Below are positions 8,113 through 18,468 of a stretch of DNA of 64,000 nucleotides, one piece after another. Made by a program: the position numbers and the translations under genes. The stretch is from Photobacterium sanctipauli. Its GTDB lineage: Bacteria; Pseudomonadota; Gammaproteobacteria; Enterobacterales; Vibrionaceae. The stretch lies in NCBI RefSeq assembly GCF_003026495.1, contig NZ_PYMA01000015.1, positions 1 to 64,000 on the forward strand, read 5' to 3'. The notes under the pieces are model-generated. The model was not told the origin of the DNA. It saw only the letters and a program-made list of their open reading frames with translations, and did not search any database. The stretch's first letter is position 1. Every line of letters begins with the position of its first letter.

Positions 8113-10110
8113 CTATTTTCGCATTAAGTACAAGAAGTACGCACCGCCAAGCAATGAGGCCAGCAGTCCTGCCGGGAATTGCCACGGGAACCATAATACC
8201 CGGCCCATCCAATCGGCAGCCACCATGATCACACCACCGATCAGTGCCGCCGTCATCATTTGCGAGGAAGCACGGTATTGATTTAGCGATCGTGCCATAT
8301 GCGGGGCTAGCAATCCGATGAAGCTCAACGGACCGATAACAATGGTGCACAAGGTCGTCAGGGCTGCAACAAGAATAAGCAGCATCAAACGTACCTTACG
8401 GCAATCCAGCCCGATACTGCTTGCGGTCACCTCGCCTAAACCGATGAGCTCAACCCAACGGTGTGACGCGAGTGCAATACCGCCGACCAAGATCACCCCA
8501 ACCAGAAGAAGTGCAATATCACTATAAGACACCAAGTAGGTCGAACCAGATAGCCAAGTTAATAGCGCCTGGACGTTATCTTGACCGGAGGACATCGCGA
8601 TACGAAGGAAGGCATCCAAGCCCGCACTTAGGGCTATACCGGTTAACAGTGTTTGCGAAGGTGCAAAGTTATGGCGCTTACCCAGTAGCCATACCAAGCC
8701 CGTGACCAACAATGCGCCAGTGGTACCCAGCAACATCTGCTCATGACGCTCAACCGCAACGCCCAGCATCGCACCAATCACCAGTGCCAGTGCCGCACCA
8801 GAGCTTATACCCAGAATTTCCGGGCTCGCCATCGGGTTGTTTGATACACGCTGGATAATGGTACCAGCGAATGCCAAGCCAATGCCTGCCAGCAAGGCAA
8901 CAAACACTCTCGGCGCACGGAATTCAAACACCAACAAAGACGTGGTGAAGGTCCAACCTTGCTGGTTCTTGCCCACCAACACAGCCACGGCTAATACCGC
9001 CATCAATACAGCAAGCAAACCTACCGCAACCGGCAAGAAACGACGATGATGATAGGCTTGCGGGGTTTCATCCCTTGCCTTTAAATCTGACTGCAACGAC
9101 TTGCGTTGTAACAGCCATAGTAGAAACGGCGCACCCAACAAGGCTGTCATCGCACCTGTTGGCAACAGTTCACCACCCGCCCCAGAAAATGGCTGAATGA
9201 TCAAATCAGCCACCAACAACATCACAGCGCCGATTAATCCACTGAGTAGAATTTGCTGCTGCAGGGCACGTGCGCCAAGCATACGCGCCAATGCTGGCGC
9301 CACAATGCCAACAAAGCCAATCAAACCTACCTCACTCACCACTGCCGCGGTGACAAAGATAGACAGGGTTAAGCACAGAAGCTTGATTTGCTTTACATTC
9401 ACACCCAGTGATCCCGCCACGTTATCGCCAAACTGCAGTGCCGACAAAGGGCGCTGCAAAATGAGCAACAGCACAACCGGGATAGTCACTAGCGGCAGCA
9501 AGGTGGTTGCACTCGACCAGTCGTTTTGGTTTAGCGTTCCGGCTCCCCAGACGAACACGCTAGCCAGCTGCTGCTCGTGGAGCAATACCAACATGGTGTT
9601 CATTGAGCCAAAGAACAAGCTGACCACCATACCTGCTAGCACCATGTGTACCGGCGAGAAGCCGCGCTTGGCACTCAGGGCGAAGACCAATGCAGTTGCC
9701 AAACAACCACCAAGAAACGCGGGAATAAAGCCACCAATAACAAGCTGGCTAGGGATAAGCAACAAACCAAGTACCATACCCAGCTCGGCACCCGCAGCTA
9801 CCCCCAACGTGGTTGGCGAAGCAATCGGGTTGCGCAATACGAACTGCATAACAGCACCAGCCACCGCCAACGCAAAACCACACAACACCGCAACGGCTAA
9901 GCGCGGTAGATAAGTCATATTGGTAATAAGGTGCTGATAGTTAGTGACATCGTAGTTAACGATTGTCTGCCACAATAAACCCAAGCCTTGCGAATATGGC
10001 GTGGTGTAATGCACCAAACCAATAATAGCAGCGAACAGCGCTAACCATGCCGATAAGCGTTTTGGCGTGAAAAAGATAGGCTGGGCCTGAATCATATTAG
10101 AACTGCTCAT
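8113..10110 (-). CDS. fhuB: Fe(3+)-hydroxamate ABC transporter permease FhuB (double-length)
   Basis: At 665 residues with about 20 membrane segments, this is the tandem-duplicated FecCD-type permease characteristic of FhuB. Both halves carry the NPxASPxxLGxxxGA motif (NPIASPTTLGVAAGAELG near 90 and NPMASPEILGISSGAALA near 430) and the loop that contacts the ATPase (LGVNVKQIKL and IGLDCRKVRL). It forms the inner-membrane channel for ferric hydroxamate siderophores delivered by FhuD. It overlaps fhuD by 14 bp, indicating translational coupling, and is followed by a terminator. Confidence 0.93.
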   Translation of the reverse strand: MSSSNMIQAQPIFFTPKRLSAWLALFAAIIGLVHYTTPYSQGLGLLWQTIVNYDVTNYQHLITNMTYLPRLAVAVLCGFALAVAGAVMQFVLRNPIASPTTLGVAAGAELGMVLGLLLIPSQLVIGGFIPAFLGGCLATALVFALSAKRGFSPVHMVLAGMVVSLFFGSMNTMLVLLHEQQLASVFVWGAGTLNQNDWSSATTLLPLVTIPVVLLLILQRPLSALQFGDNVAGSLGVNVKQIKLLCLTLSIFVTAAVVSEVGLIGFVGIVAPALARMLGARALQQQILLSGLIGAVMLLVADLIIQPFSGAGGELLPTGAMTALLGAPFLLWLLQRKSLQSDLKARDETPQAYHHRRFLPVAVGLLAVLMAVLAVAVLVGKNQQGWTFTTSLLVFEFRAPRVFVALLAGIGLAFAGTIIQRVSNNPMASPEILGISSGAALALVIGAMLGVAVERHEQMLLGTTGALLVTGLVWLLGKRHNFAPSQTLLTGIALSAGLDAFLRIAMSSGQDNVQALLTWLSGSTYLVSYSDIALLLVGVILVGGIALASHRWVELIGLGEVTASSIGLDCRKVRLMLLILVAALTTLCTIVIGPLSFIGLLAPHMARSLNQYRASSQMMTAALIGGVIMVAADWMGRVLWFPWQFPAGLLASLLGGAYFLYLMRK

Positions 10111-11020
10111 GGGTATTAATTAACTGCTGAGTAATGTGATCGCTAAATCGTTGTGCCGAAATCAAGCCGCCAAAAGTCCAGATGGCCGGTAACTCATAAA
10201 CGGTGTCCTCACGGGTAAATGCCATTGCCTGCCACAACAATGATTTGGTCAAATTACCCTTTTCAGCCTCAGTTAACGGGCCGAAAATCATTAAGTTGGT
10301 TTGCTGGTGCTCTGCCAACTTTTCGAAACCAGCGGTGGTAAAGCCCCATAAGTTGGTATTGGCAGACCAGTCATTCACTAGCCCCATCTTGGTGATGGTG
10401 TCATCGGCAAGGGAGCCTTCACCATGGATCCTTAATGTCTTATCGTTGATGAAGCGTACGAACATCAAAGGCTTAACATCAGAAACATGCTTGCGCACCA
10501 TTTCACCATTGTTAGCCAGTTTGTCGTTCGTCTGGGCAATCACCTGCTGTGCCTGTTGCTCTTTATCAAGCAACTTACCCAGTTGGGTGGTCATCAGGGT
10601 TGCAGATTCAAGCGGTGTCTTGTCGTTGCTGTAGGCACTATAAACCATAACAGGTGCAATGCGCTGCAATGGGCGATAGGCCGCCGCCATATGTTCGCTC
10701 ATCAAGATAACATCGGGTTTGAGCTCTGCGAGCAATTCAAGGTTCGGCTCGCGGCGAGAACCTACGTTGATCACGTCATCACTCAGTACGGGCTCTGAAA
10801 CCCAGGTTTGGTAGCCACTAACATCGGCAATACCAACGGGCGTCACACCCAAACTCAATACCGCTTCGGTTAGTACCCAATCCAATGCCACCACACGCTG
10901 CGGCGTTTTATCGAAAGTGACTTCACCTAGTTCATGTTTAAAGGTTTGTGCTTGAGCCCAACATGACACTAGCGCCAGCGCCCATAAAACAAGCTTTTTC
11001 AAAATATCAGCCTTTTTCAT
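10097..11020 (-). CDS. fhuD: Siderophore-binding periplasmic protein FhuD-like
   Basis: A 307-residue class III binding protein with an N-terminal signal segment. ALVSC fits a lipobox, and AQAQ could equally be a signal peptidase I site. The sequence TPQRVVALDWVLTEAVLSLGVTPVGIAD and the PNLELLAELKPDVILMSEHM helix are typical of FhuD. It captures ferric hydroxamates imported by a TonB receptor such as IutA and passes them to FhuB. It lies 6 bp after fhuC and overlaps fhuB. Being on the same strand as iutA with a regulator between, it probably serves that receptor. Confidence 0.88.
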   Translation of the reverse strand: MKKADILKKLVLWALALVSCWAQAQTFKHELGEVTFDKTPQRVVALDWVLTEAVLSLGVTPVGIADVSGYQTWVSEPVLSDDVINVGSRREPNLELLAELKPDVILMSEHMAAAYRPLQRIAPVMVYSAYSNDKTPLESATLMTTQLGKLLDKEQQAQQVIAQTNDKLANNGEMVRKHVSDVKPLMFVRFINDKTLRIHGEGSLADDTITKMGLVNDWSANTNLWGFTTAGFEKLAEHQQTNLMIFGPLTEAEKGNLTKSLLWQAMAFTREDTVYELPAIWTFGGLISAQRFSDHITQQLINTHEQF

Positions 11021-11026
11021 TTTAGA

Positions 11027-11794
11027 TTAAGGGATGTAGCTAATTGGCTTACCTGTTTCAGGGTGGTTGAACAACGCCAGTTCCATGCCATATATCTGTT
11101 GAAGCGTCTCTGGGTTCATCATCTGCTCCGGGCTACCCTGGGCGATAACTTTGCCAGTGTGAAGGGCAATCAACTCATCACTGAATTTGGCTGCCATGTT
11201 CACATCATGCAGAACCATGATGACGGTAAGACCAAGAGACTGATTTAGCTCTCGGATCAACGCAAGTAGCTCATACTGGTGGGCAACATCGAGTGCTGAG
11301 GTTGGCTCATCAAGAAGGATACACTTACTCTGCTGCGCCAGTAGCATTGCGACCCATGCACGCTGACGCTCACCGCCAGACAGGGTGGTAACAAAACGAT
11401 TAGCAAACGGCGTTAGGCCAACTTTTTCGATTGCGTCATCCACCAGGCGGTAATCTTGATCACTGTATCGACCAAAGGCACCTTTCCAAGGATAGCGGCC
11501 AAAGCACACCAACTCTCTGACGGTCACACCATCGGTGATCGGCGGATGCTGAGGCAGGTAGGCAACATTCAAAGCAAAATCTTGGCTCGACAATGCACTG
11601 ATCGGCTGTTGATCAAATAGCACCTGCCCCGAAGCGGCAGGGTTCTGACGGCTCAATAGCTTAATCAAAGTGGATTTACCGCAACCATTGTGACCGAGCA
11701 ACGTTGTCACGGCACCGGGTTTGAAAGTCAAATTGGTTGGGTGAAGAATAGTTTTGCCATCAATTTGAAATGACGCATCGACAAGTTGATACAT
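11027..11794 (-). CDS. fhuC: Ferric hydroxamate ABC transporter ATP-binding protein FhuC
   Basis: A 255-residue ABC ATPase. It has a Walker A motif (GHNGCGKST, about residue 34), Q-loop (YLPQHPP), ABC signature LSGGERQRAW, Walker B ILLDEPTSALD and the switch histidine in MVLHDVNMA. The order fhuC-fhuD-fhuB is the usual operon order. It powers import of ferric siderophores through FhuB at the inner membrane. The operon start faces a divergent MFS gene across a region with Fur-box-like sequence. Confidence 0.92.
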   Translation of the reverse strand: MYQLVDASFQIDGKTILHPTNLTFKPGAVTTLLGHNGCGKSTLIKLLSRQNPAASGQVLFDQQPISALSSQDFALNVAYLPQHPPITDGVTVRELVCFGRYPWKGAFGRYSDQDYRLVDDAIEKVGLTPFANRFVTTLSGGERQRAWVAMLLAQQSKCILLDEPTSALDVAHQYELLALIRELNQSLGLTVIMVLHDVNMAAKFSDELIALHTGKVIAQGSPEQMMNPETLQQIYGMELALFNHPETGKPISYIP

Positions 11795-11857
11795 GAGCCA
11801 ATCGCAGAATATTGTTGAGTGAAAATCTGGGGCGCCACTTTAACATAGGGGAATACC

Positions 11858-11912
11858 AATGATAATAGTTTTCATAGTTGCTAATTGTGAGTAGTATCTC
11901 CTGCCAATCATA
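11858..11912. promoter_or_regulatory. Divergent fhuC/MFS promoter region with Fur-box-like sites
   Basis: AATGATAATAGTTTTCAT (11858-11875) matches the Fur 7-1-7 pattern with an imperfect right half, and a second AT-rich element, CAATCATAATAATAAG, follows about 30 bp later. The position between two divergent starts suggests iron control of both units; this is inferred from sequence likeness. Confidence 0.6.
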
Positions 11913-11939
11913 ATAATAAGCTCAATACCTTAAGACACC

Positions 11940-13145
11940 ATGACTGAAAAAGTCCAAGCAATCACAAAGCCCTACCCGCTGTATATTCTTGCCAGCATCG
12001 CCACCTTGATGGGGATTGGACAGAATGGCCTGTTAGTCTCGTTGCCCTTACTCATTGAGTATTCGGCATTTAGTCTCCCTGAATGGTCAATGCTTATTGC
12101 CCTTGGTAGCTTTCTTTTTCTGCCCGCTGCGCCCTATTGGGGAAAACGCAGTGATCGCCGCGGCCCTAAGCCGATTGTGAAAATAGCCCTAATGGGCATG
12201 GCGCTTAGCTTTTTCATGCTGCTTGGCTTTTCGCAGCTAAGCCATTCTTTTTCTGACCTTTACTGGGTTTGGCTCATTGGCTTAATCGGCGCCCGAGTTA
12301 TTTACGGATTAACCGTAGCTGGGCTTGTTCCTGCGCTTCAACATTGGGCAATTTTACTGTGCGGGGAAGACAACCGCATGCAAGCTATCGGCACCATTAG
12401 CATCGGATTGAGCAGCGGACGACTCGTTGGCCCGTTATTTTGTATCGCTGTCCTGAACATTTCGCCTTATGCCTCTTTGGCCACCATGGCAGTTTTCCCT
12501 ATCATTGCACTGCTGGCTGCGTGGGCATTGCCAGCGCCCGAATTTACTAGCAATGACTCATCAAGAGCTGCGCAATCAAAAGGCTGGTTGCCCCCAGCTT
12601 CACTTGCCTCATACCTTCTTTCGGGGCTTTTTCTTTGTATCGTTATTGCCCTGCTGCAATACACCCTACCCGCCATTCTTAACGACATGACGACTTGGAG
12701 TAGTAGTGAAATCAGTAACGCCATTGGCCTACTATTAACGCTCAGTGCTGCGGTAACACTGGCAACACAAGTCATTGTGATAAAAAAGAAACGGCTCTCT
12801 GCGGCTAAAATGTTTCGTATTGGCGGGGTAACCCTCGCATTGGGGGCTACGTTATTCTTGACGGGTAATTTGGTGTTTTTCGCCATCGGCATGGCAATTT
12901 TGTCATTCGGGGCAGCATTACTCGTGCCAGCCTACACCACCCTCGCGACCCAAGCACACAAGCATAGCCCTGGGGCGACCTCCGGCTTTATCGCCATGTC
13001 ACACACGGTTGGCTACACACTCGCAGCTGTTCTTGCCTATTCAGTGCAAATCGCTCCTATTTTTCCTATCTATATCTGTCTTGCTGCCAGTGTGGCAATT
13101 CTCATAATTTCAGCCAATAAAGGTGCTCATTTTGTGACCATGTGA
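11940..13145 (+). CDS. MFS transporter, possible siderophore exporter
   Basis: A 401-residue protein with about 12 membrane segments and the MFS loop motif GKRSDRRGPKPIVK near residue 67. It is divergent from fhuC and shares the Fur-box-like region. MFS proteins next to hydroxamate uptake genes often export siderophores or recycle them after iron release, so that role is a fair inference. No siderophore synthesis gene is nearby, and a drug-efflux role cannot be excluded. The start is an ATG with no strong ribosome site. Confidence 0.75.
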   Translation: MTEKVQAITKPYPLYILASIATLMGIGQNGLLVSLPLLIEYSAFSLPEWSMLIALGSFLFLPAAPYWGKRSDRRGPKPIVKIALMGMALSFFMLLGFSQLSHSFSDLYWVWLIGLIGARVIYGLTVAGLVPALQHWAILLCGEDNRMQAIGTISIGLSSGRLVGPLFCIAVLNISPYASLATMAVFPIIALLAAWALPAPEFTSNDSSRAAQSKGWLPPASLASYLLSGLFLCIVIALLQYTLPAILNDMTTWSSSEISNAIGLLLTLSAAVTLATQVIVIKKKRLSAAKMFRIGGVTLALGATLFLTGNLVFFAIGMAILSFGAALLVPAYTTLATQAHKHSPGATSGFIAMSHTVGYTLAAVLAYSVQIAPIFPIYICLAASVAILIISANKGAHFVTM

Positions 13146-13182
13146 GCAAAGATGCATCAGCAACTAGTGTAGCATCTAACTC

Positions 13183-13260
13183 ATATACCCAAGTGGCTTC
13201 AGGTTAATAAATTGTAACTAACGTCTTGTTGTTACAAGCATCTTGACGCTGCTTGGGTAG
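13183..13260. repeat. Palindromic intergenic repeat (Vibrio-type hairpin)
   Basis: TACCCAAG (13186-13193) and CTTGGGTA (13252-13259) enclose a nested pair TTGTAAC / GTTACAA. Sequences starting TATACCCAAG recur between genes in Vibrio genomes, and a related TATACCCAAGC occurs near 48315 here. It may also help terminate the MFS transcript. Identity as a repeat family is from memory. Confidence 0.5.
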
Positions 13261-13312
13261 TTATAAGCATCGACGGTCATCTCGAGAGCGATCACTAGGT
13301 TTATGTGGTTTA

Positions 13313-13376
13313 TCACCAAAATGCTCTGAATGATAAGGTGCAAACAGGCAATGATTGCCGTGACGTATTTTGGTGA
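13313..13376 (+). promoter_or_regulatory. Structured leader before the oxidoreductase operon
   Basis: TCACCAAAAT and ATTTTGGTGA form a perfect 10-bp outer inverted repeat. Inside it is a compact hairpin (GGCA-ATGAT-TGCC, 13347-13359). The structure ends about 70 bp before the start codon. It could be a leader RNA element or a protein site; I recognise no known riboswitch. Together with the repeat at 13183-13260 this accounts for the 300-bp gap 13146-13445, in which I see no gene. Confidence 0.4.
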
Positions 13377-13445
13377 GGAGTAAAGAATCGACGCCATAAG
13401 GAAGTCGACCTAATAATAAATCCATAATCCAAGGAGCTATGTCGT

Positions 13446-14525
13446 ATGTCTACACTGACCCAAAGGAGCAATTCGTACCAAGACACCCCCATTTATCCCG
13501 GCATCCCAACCGTTATCCATGGCAATGGCGCCGTCGCCCATGTCATGGATCATGTCTGCGGTGGTGTCATCGGATACCCAATCACCCCTTCAACTGAAAT
13601 TTCTGAGCTCTACGAAGCTTTCCGGGCTCAAGGTGGTTGCAATGTTTGGGGCCAACATCCCTTCTTTTTCGAACCAGAAGGCGAACATTCGGCGCAAAGT
13701 GGGGCACTAGGGGCAGCCCTAACCGGCGGAAAATATATTTCCAACGCCTCTTCCAGCCAAGGTATTCTCTACGGCCTTGAATCCCATTACGTCACAGTCG
13801 GTAAGAAAGCCGCTGGCTTCGTACTGCATGTCGCAGCCCGCTCTGTTTCTCGCCACTCACTGAATGTCATGGCGGGGCATGATGATGTTTATGCCCTACT
13901 GTCAGCAGGCTACACCACCCTGTTTGCCAGTAATGCCCAAGAAGCCGCCGATTTAGCTGCAATTTCATACCGGATCAGCGCACTTTCGTTGATCCCGGTT
14001 GCCAACACCATGGACGGCTTTGCCACCAGCCATATCCAAAGCGAAGTCGCCCTGCCCGAGCCTGATCTACTCAAGCACTACCTAGGTGATCCGTCGGATC
14101 GTATCCCAGCCCCAACCGAAGCCCAGTGCTTGCTTTACGGTGCCAAAGGGCGTGTGTGGCAACTCAACCAATTTATCGAGAAGTATCACAGCCAGTTTTG
14201 GCCAGAAAAGCTAGATGAGTTGAGAAACTACATCACGGTTAATGCCGAGGCCATTGAACAAGATAGCGAAGGCAAGCTCGTCGAACCAACGGTCGCGTTG
14301 TTACCTGAGTTGCTGCACAAGAAGTGGCAACGGGCTTGGCTCAATGCCTACGAGAAGAATACCCGCCAGCGCGTTCCTGCCCTCGTTGATACCCATAACC
14401 CCGGGCTGACTGGTGGGGTTCAAAACCAGCCTGACTACCAAGCCGGTATTGTCGATCACCGCAGCCATTTCCAAAGCGATGTGCCGCATTTATCGAGCAA
14501 GCCATGCAGGAATACGGTGAACTAA
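13446..14525 (+). pseudogene. Pyruvate:ferredoxin-type oxidoreductase, 5' part before a frameshift
   Basis: This frame encodes the N-terminal domain of a 2-oxoacid:acceptor oxidoreductase (PFOR domain I): GNGAVAHVMDHVCGGVIGYPITPSTEISELYEAF, then EPEGEHSAQSGALGAALTGGK. Family-like sequence runs to about 14486. The frame then drifts into an unrelated tail and stops at 14525, while the next domain continues in the -1 frame from 14489. A single missing base at 14484-14489 explains this: the restored protein would read through to FIEQAMQEYGELTG and be about 1,670 residues. A good AAGGAG ribosome site precedes the ATG. It may be a real mutation or a sequencing error. Confidence 0.85.
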
Positions 14526-17500
14526 CAGGCCGCGTCTACCAGCCCGTGATGGACTTCCTATGTGACGATGCCGATTATGTCATCGTGGGGCTAGGCTCTG
14601 TCACCGACGATGCCGAAGCCGTCGCCAGCCATCTTCGCCAGCAAGGACAAAAGGTTGGGGTGATTTCGATTAAGCAACTTCAGCCTTTCCCGGAAGCACA
14701 AATTGTCGAAAAGCTCGCTGGGAAAAAAGCCGTTACGGTATTGGAACGCTGTGATGAAACCCGCCTAACTGCGCGTATTTCTCGTGCCCTATTCAAGGCG
14801 CAAGAAAATGTGCAACAGCCGCGCCACAAAGGCATAGCGCCATTGGCACAGATCCCGATGATCAACACAGGTATCTTCGGGCTTGGTGGTCATGATCTAC
14901 AGCCCAAGCACTTGATCGCAGCCTTTGACAATATGCGGGCTGAGGCGCCCAAGCCATTCTACTATTTGGGCAGCCAGTTCTTTGATGCCGAGGCCAAAGG
15001 CGAGCTTAAACAAATCCAAGGCCGACTCCGTGCCGCCTACCCCGATACCGAGTTAATGGCATTGGAAACCGGCGATAACCCTAACTTGCTTCCTGACGCA
15101 GCCCTACGGGTAAGATTCCACTCTGTTGGTGGCTACGGCACCATCGCAACAGGCAAGTTGCTCACTGACATCCTGTCTGGGGCATTAGGCTTGCACTCCA
15201 AGTCCATGCCGAAATACGGCTCGGAAAAAAGTGGCGCGCCCACCAACTTCTTTATCACGCTGTCGCCAGAGCCAATCAAGATCACCAATGCCGAGTTACA
15301 GCAAGTTGAAGTGGTACTGTCACCGGATCACAAGGTGTTCATGCATACCAACCCGCTTGCTGGGCTAACCCGCAACGGCACGTTCATCTTGCAAACCCAC
15401 CACGAGCCAGAGCAGGTATGGCAAGAAATCCCGGCAGCGGCACGCCAGTACATTCGCGACAATAATATCGACTTCTATATCGTCGATGCCTTCAAGGTAG
15501 CCAGGGAGCAAGCGCCATCTGCCGATCTTGAAATCAGGATGATGGGTATCGCCTTTATCGGTGCGCTATGTGGTCATGCGACCCAAGTTACTCAGGGCGC
15601 CGATGAAACCTTGATGCTTGAGCGGATCACCCAGCAAATCGCCAAGAAGTTTGGTGCCAAGGGTGAGCGCGTTGTTGAAAGTAACATGGCGGTGATCCGC
15701 GAAGGGATTCACGCCACCAAGCAAGTCTGCTACCAAGATTTCAGCGATGTCGCCATTGAGGCATCAAATGCCGCAACGGCAGAAGCACCAAAGCAAACCC
15801 AAGCCAGTTGTGGTTTGTTCGACCCTTCCTACTTCAACAATATTGCAGGTAAGCGCTATGCCGACGGCTCTATTGGCGAAGCGCCTGTCATTCCTGGTTC
15901 GGGTATGTTCATGCCGCCTGCCAGTGCCATCACCAAAGATAAGGGGCTGTTTAGGCTTAATGTGCCCAAGTTCGACGCCGATAAATGTACCGGCTGTATG
16001 GAGTGCACCATTGCCTGTCCTGATGGCGCGATACCTAATGCGGTCCATGAACTGCACGATATTTTGTCTGTGGCCATCGACAAACTGAATATCCCGCCAG
16101 CGCAGCACGACAGGCTGAGAGCACAAATGCCGCCGATTGCGGATGCGGCTCGCCACTACTACCGTAATGCACCGAAGAACGAGTCTATGCCACTTCATCA
16201 GATTGTGGCTAAAGTCGTCGATACCATGTCCTTCGGCGATCACGGTATGACCCAGCAAATCGCGGGAATGTGCGTTGCACTGGAATCGCTACCGGTTAGC
16301 CGTACCAAGCCATTCTTTGATGCGATGGAAAAAGCGGTTCCGGGCAGCGGCGGTTTCTTCTCGGTAGCCATTGACCCAAGCAAATGTAGCGGATGTATGG
16401 AGTGTGTCGACGTCTGTGGCCCGAACGCGCTATTGAAGGTGCGCCAAACCACAGAAATGAACCAGCAAATGCATGAGCTGTTCTCGACATTGGCCGAAAT
16501 GCCAAATACCCCACCTCGCTTCTTGCACCAAGGCGTAACCGATGCCAGCGAATCAAAGCGGTTATTGCTTGATCGCAGCAATTACTATGCGATGAGTTCC
16601 GGCCATGGTGCGTGTCGTGGTTGTGGCGAGGTTACTGCCCTGCGCCTTGTTACCTCCATTAACCGAGCGCTACAGCAACAGCGTTACCAATCGCACATTG
16701 CTAGCCTTGAAAACATCATCGAGCAACTCGAAGACAAACAGCAAGCGCTAGCCAGTGGCGAAACAGCGCAAGGACGCGTGGAGCGTATTACGAACACCAT
16801 TCAAGTACTGGAAAAACGCCTCTACCACTTTGAGCACGGCCCAACGGGCAATGGGCCATCTGACGCCTTGATTGCCAACGCCACCGGCTGTAGTAGCGTT
16901 TATGCCTCCACCTTCCCTGCCAATCCTTACAACGATCCTTGGGTAAATAGCTTGTTCCAAGATACCCCTGCGGTTGCCAAAGGGCTATTTGAAGGTGAAG
17001 CTGCCAACCAGCTTGAGCAGTTCAAGGCATTGCGAACAGCCAAGCTAGAGCTTGAAGACATGTACGATCCAGACGTGCATGACCGCCAACTGCGCTATCT
17101 CGAGTGGAACCAGCTGTCTGAGCAAGAGCTTGGTTTGCTGCCTACGGTGTTCAGTATCGGTGGTGACGGCGCAACTTATGATATCGGCTTCGGTGCCCTA
17201 TCGCGGTTGCTGACCACCAGCACGCCAATCAAGATCTTCGTGCTCAATACCGGTAGCTACTCCAATACAGGCGGGCAGGCATCTACTGCTAGCTTCACCG
17301 CGCAAGATTCCGACTTAAGCCGCTTCGGCGCCGCCCATAGTGGTAAGCAAGAGTCGCGCAAAGAGCTCGGCATTATTGCGACCTTCCACCCGAAAGTCAT
17401 GGTGGTGCAAACCTCCACCGCGTTGCAGGGCCACTTCATGGCTAACTTGATGGAGTACCTCAATTACCAAGAGGCACCTGCACTGTTTGATGTCTATACC

Positions 17501-18466
17501 CCATGTATGGGCGAACACGGTATTGCCGATGACGCCAGTACCCGACACTCACGCCTGGCGGTTGAAAGCCGGATGAACCCGGTATTTGTCCACGACCCGC
17601 GTAAAGGCGCGACCTTGGCAGAGCGCTTCTCGATTGAAGGCAACCCAGAGCTACAGCAAGATTGGGCTACCCACACCATCAGCTACCTCGACAGTGATGG
17701 CATGACCCAATTGAAACAAGTGCCGTTTACCCCGGCCGACTTTGCCTTGTACGAGGGCCGCTTCAAGAAACACTTCAACCCTATTGGCGAAGAGCAAAGC
17801 GCCGTTGAACTAGCCGACTTCATCGCCATGAACGCCGATGAGCGCCACGGCAAAACGCCGTTCATCTGGTCAGCCGATCACCAGCAGCACTTAGTCAAAC
17901 TGCAGGTCTCGGCCTCACTCGTTGCCCTCACCGATGAGCGATTAAGCAACTGGCGTATGCTGCAATACTTGAGCGGGCTGCACATTACTAACCTTGATAA
18001 GCAGTACCAGCTTCAAGTGGATGAATGGAAACTGCGTTACCAGCACGAACAAGACAGTAACGAACAAACTATCGAAACCATCGCCAACGGTTTGGCGGAG
18101 CTGGCAATGTTTGCCTCACCAACGGCTGGTAATGCCATCCCGGTCACCCAAATCGAATCAAGTGGTAGCACAGGTGCAAGCCAAGAAAGCAGTGCCAATG
18201 GTGATGCCTTACCGCTAGTTGCTATCAACGAGGATGAAAAGGGCCAGTGTACTGATTGCAAAACCTGCTATCAGCAGTTGGGTGAACTGTTTGAGAAGAC
18301 GACGATTGTCGAGAATGGCGAAGCGAAAATCATCAGCCAAGTGGTCCCCAATGCGCTGGACACGGTTGAACTCAGCGATGAGTTAGTCAAGCGTGCCGCA
18401 AGGATCGCCGATGAGTGTGATGCTGAAATCATACACTTTAACGCCCCTGCATCAGTGGAGGTGTAG
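14504..18466 (+). pseudogene. Pyruvate:ferredoxin-type oxidoreductase, 3' part after the frameshift
   Basis: This frame carries the rest of the enzyme: the PFOR domain II/gamma region (VRFHSVGGYGTIATGK), two [4Fe-4S] motifs (CTGCMECTIACP and CSGCMECVDVCGP), the thiamine-diphosphate half (HGACRGCGEV, NATGCSSVYA, SIGGDGATYDIGFGAL, NTGSYSNTGGQAS) and a C-terminal single-cluster ferredoxin-like tail (CTDCKTC with a later Cys in ADEC). It would oxidise a 2-oxoacid such as pyruvate with CoA to acyl-CoA, CO2 and reduced ferredoxin in the cytoplasm. The frame is open upstream to at least 14480, so the ATG at 14504 is internal. The Nfn-like gene follows 2 bp after the stop. Confidence 0.88.
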
Positions 18467-18468
18467 CG

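Noticed and set aside
9197..9913. Long plus-strand ORF of 238 codons opposite fhuB
   Set aside because: It is antisense to a clear fhuB reading frame and has Pro/Thr/Ser-rich, featureless translation typical of shadow ORFs.
13313..13376. TPP or cyclic-di-GMP riboswitch as an explanation of the PFOR leader
   Set aside because: The conserved core motifs of either class are not present, so I left it as an unassigned structured element.
14480..14510. Programmed -1 frameshift in the PFOR gene
   Set aside because: No X-XXY-YYZ slippery sequence was seen at the junction; a plain indel or sequencing error is simpler.
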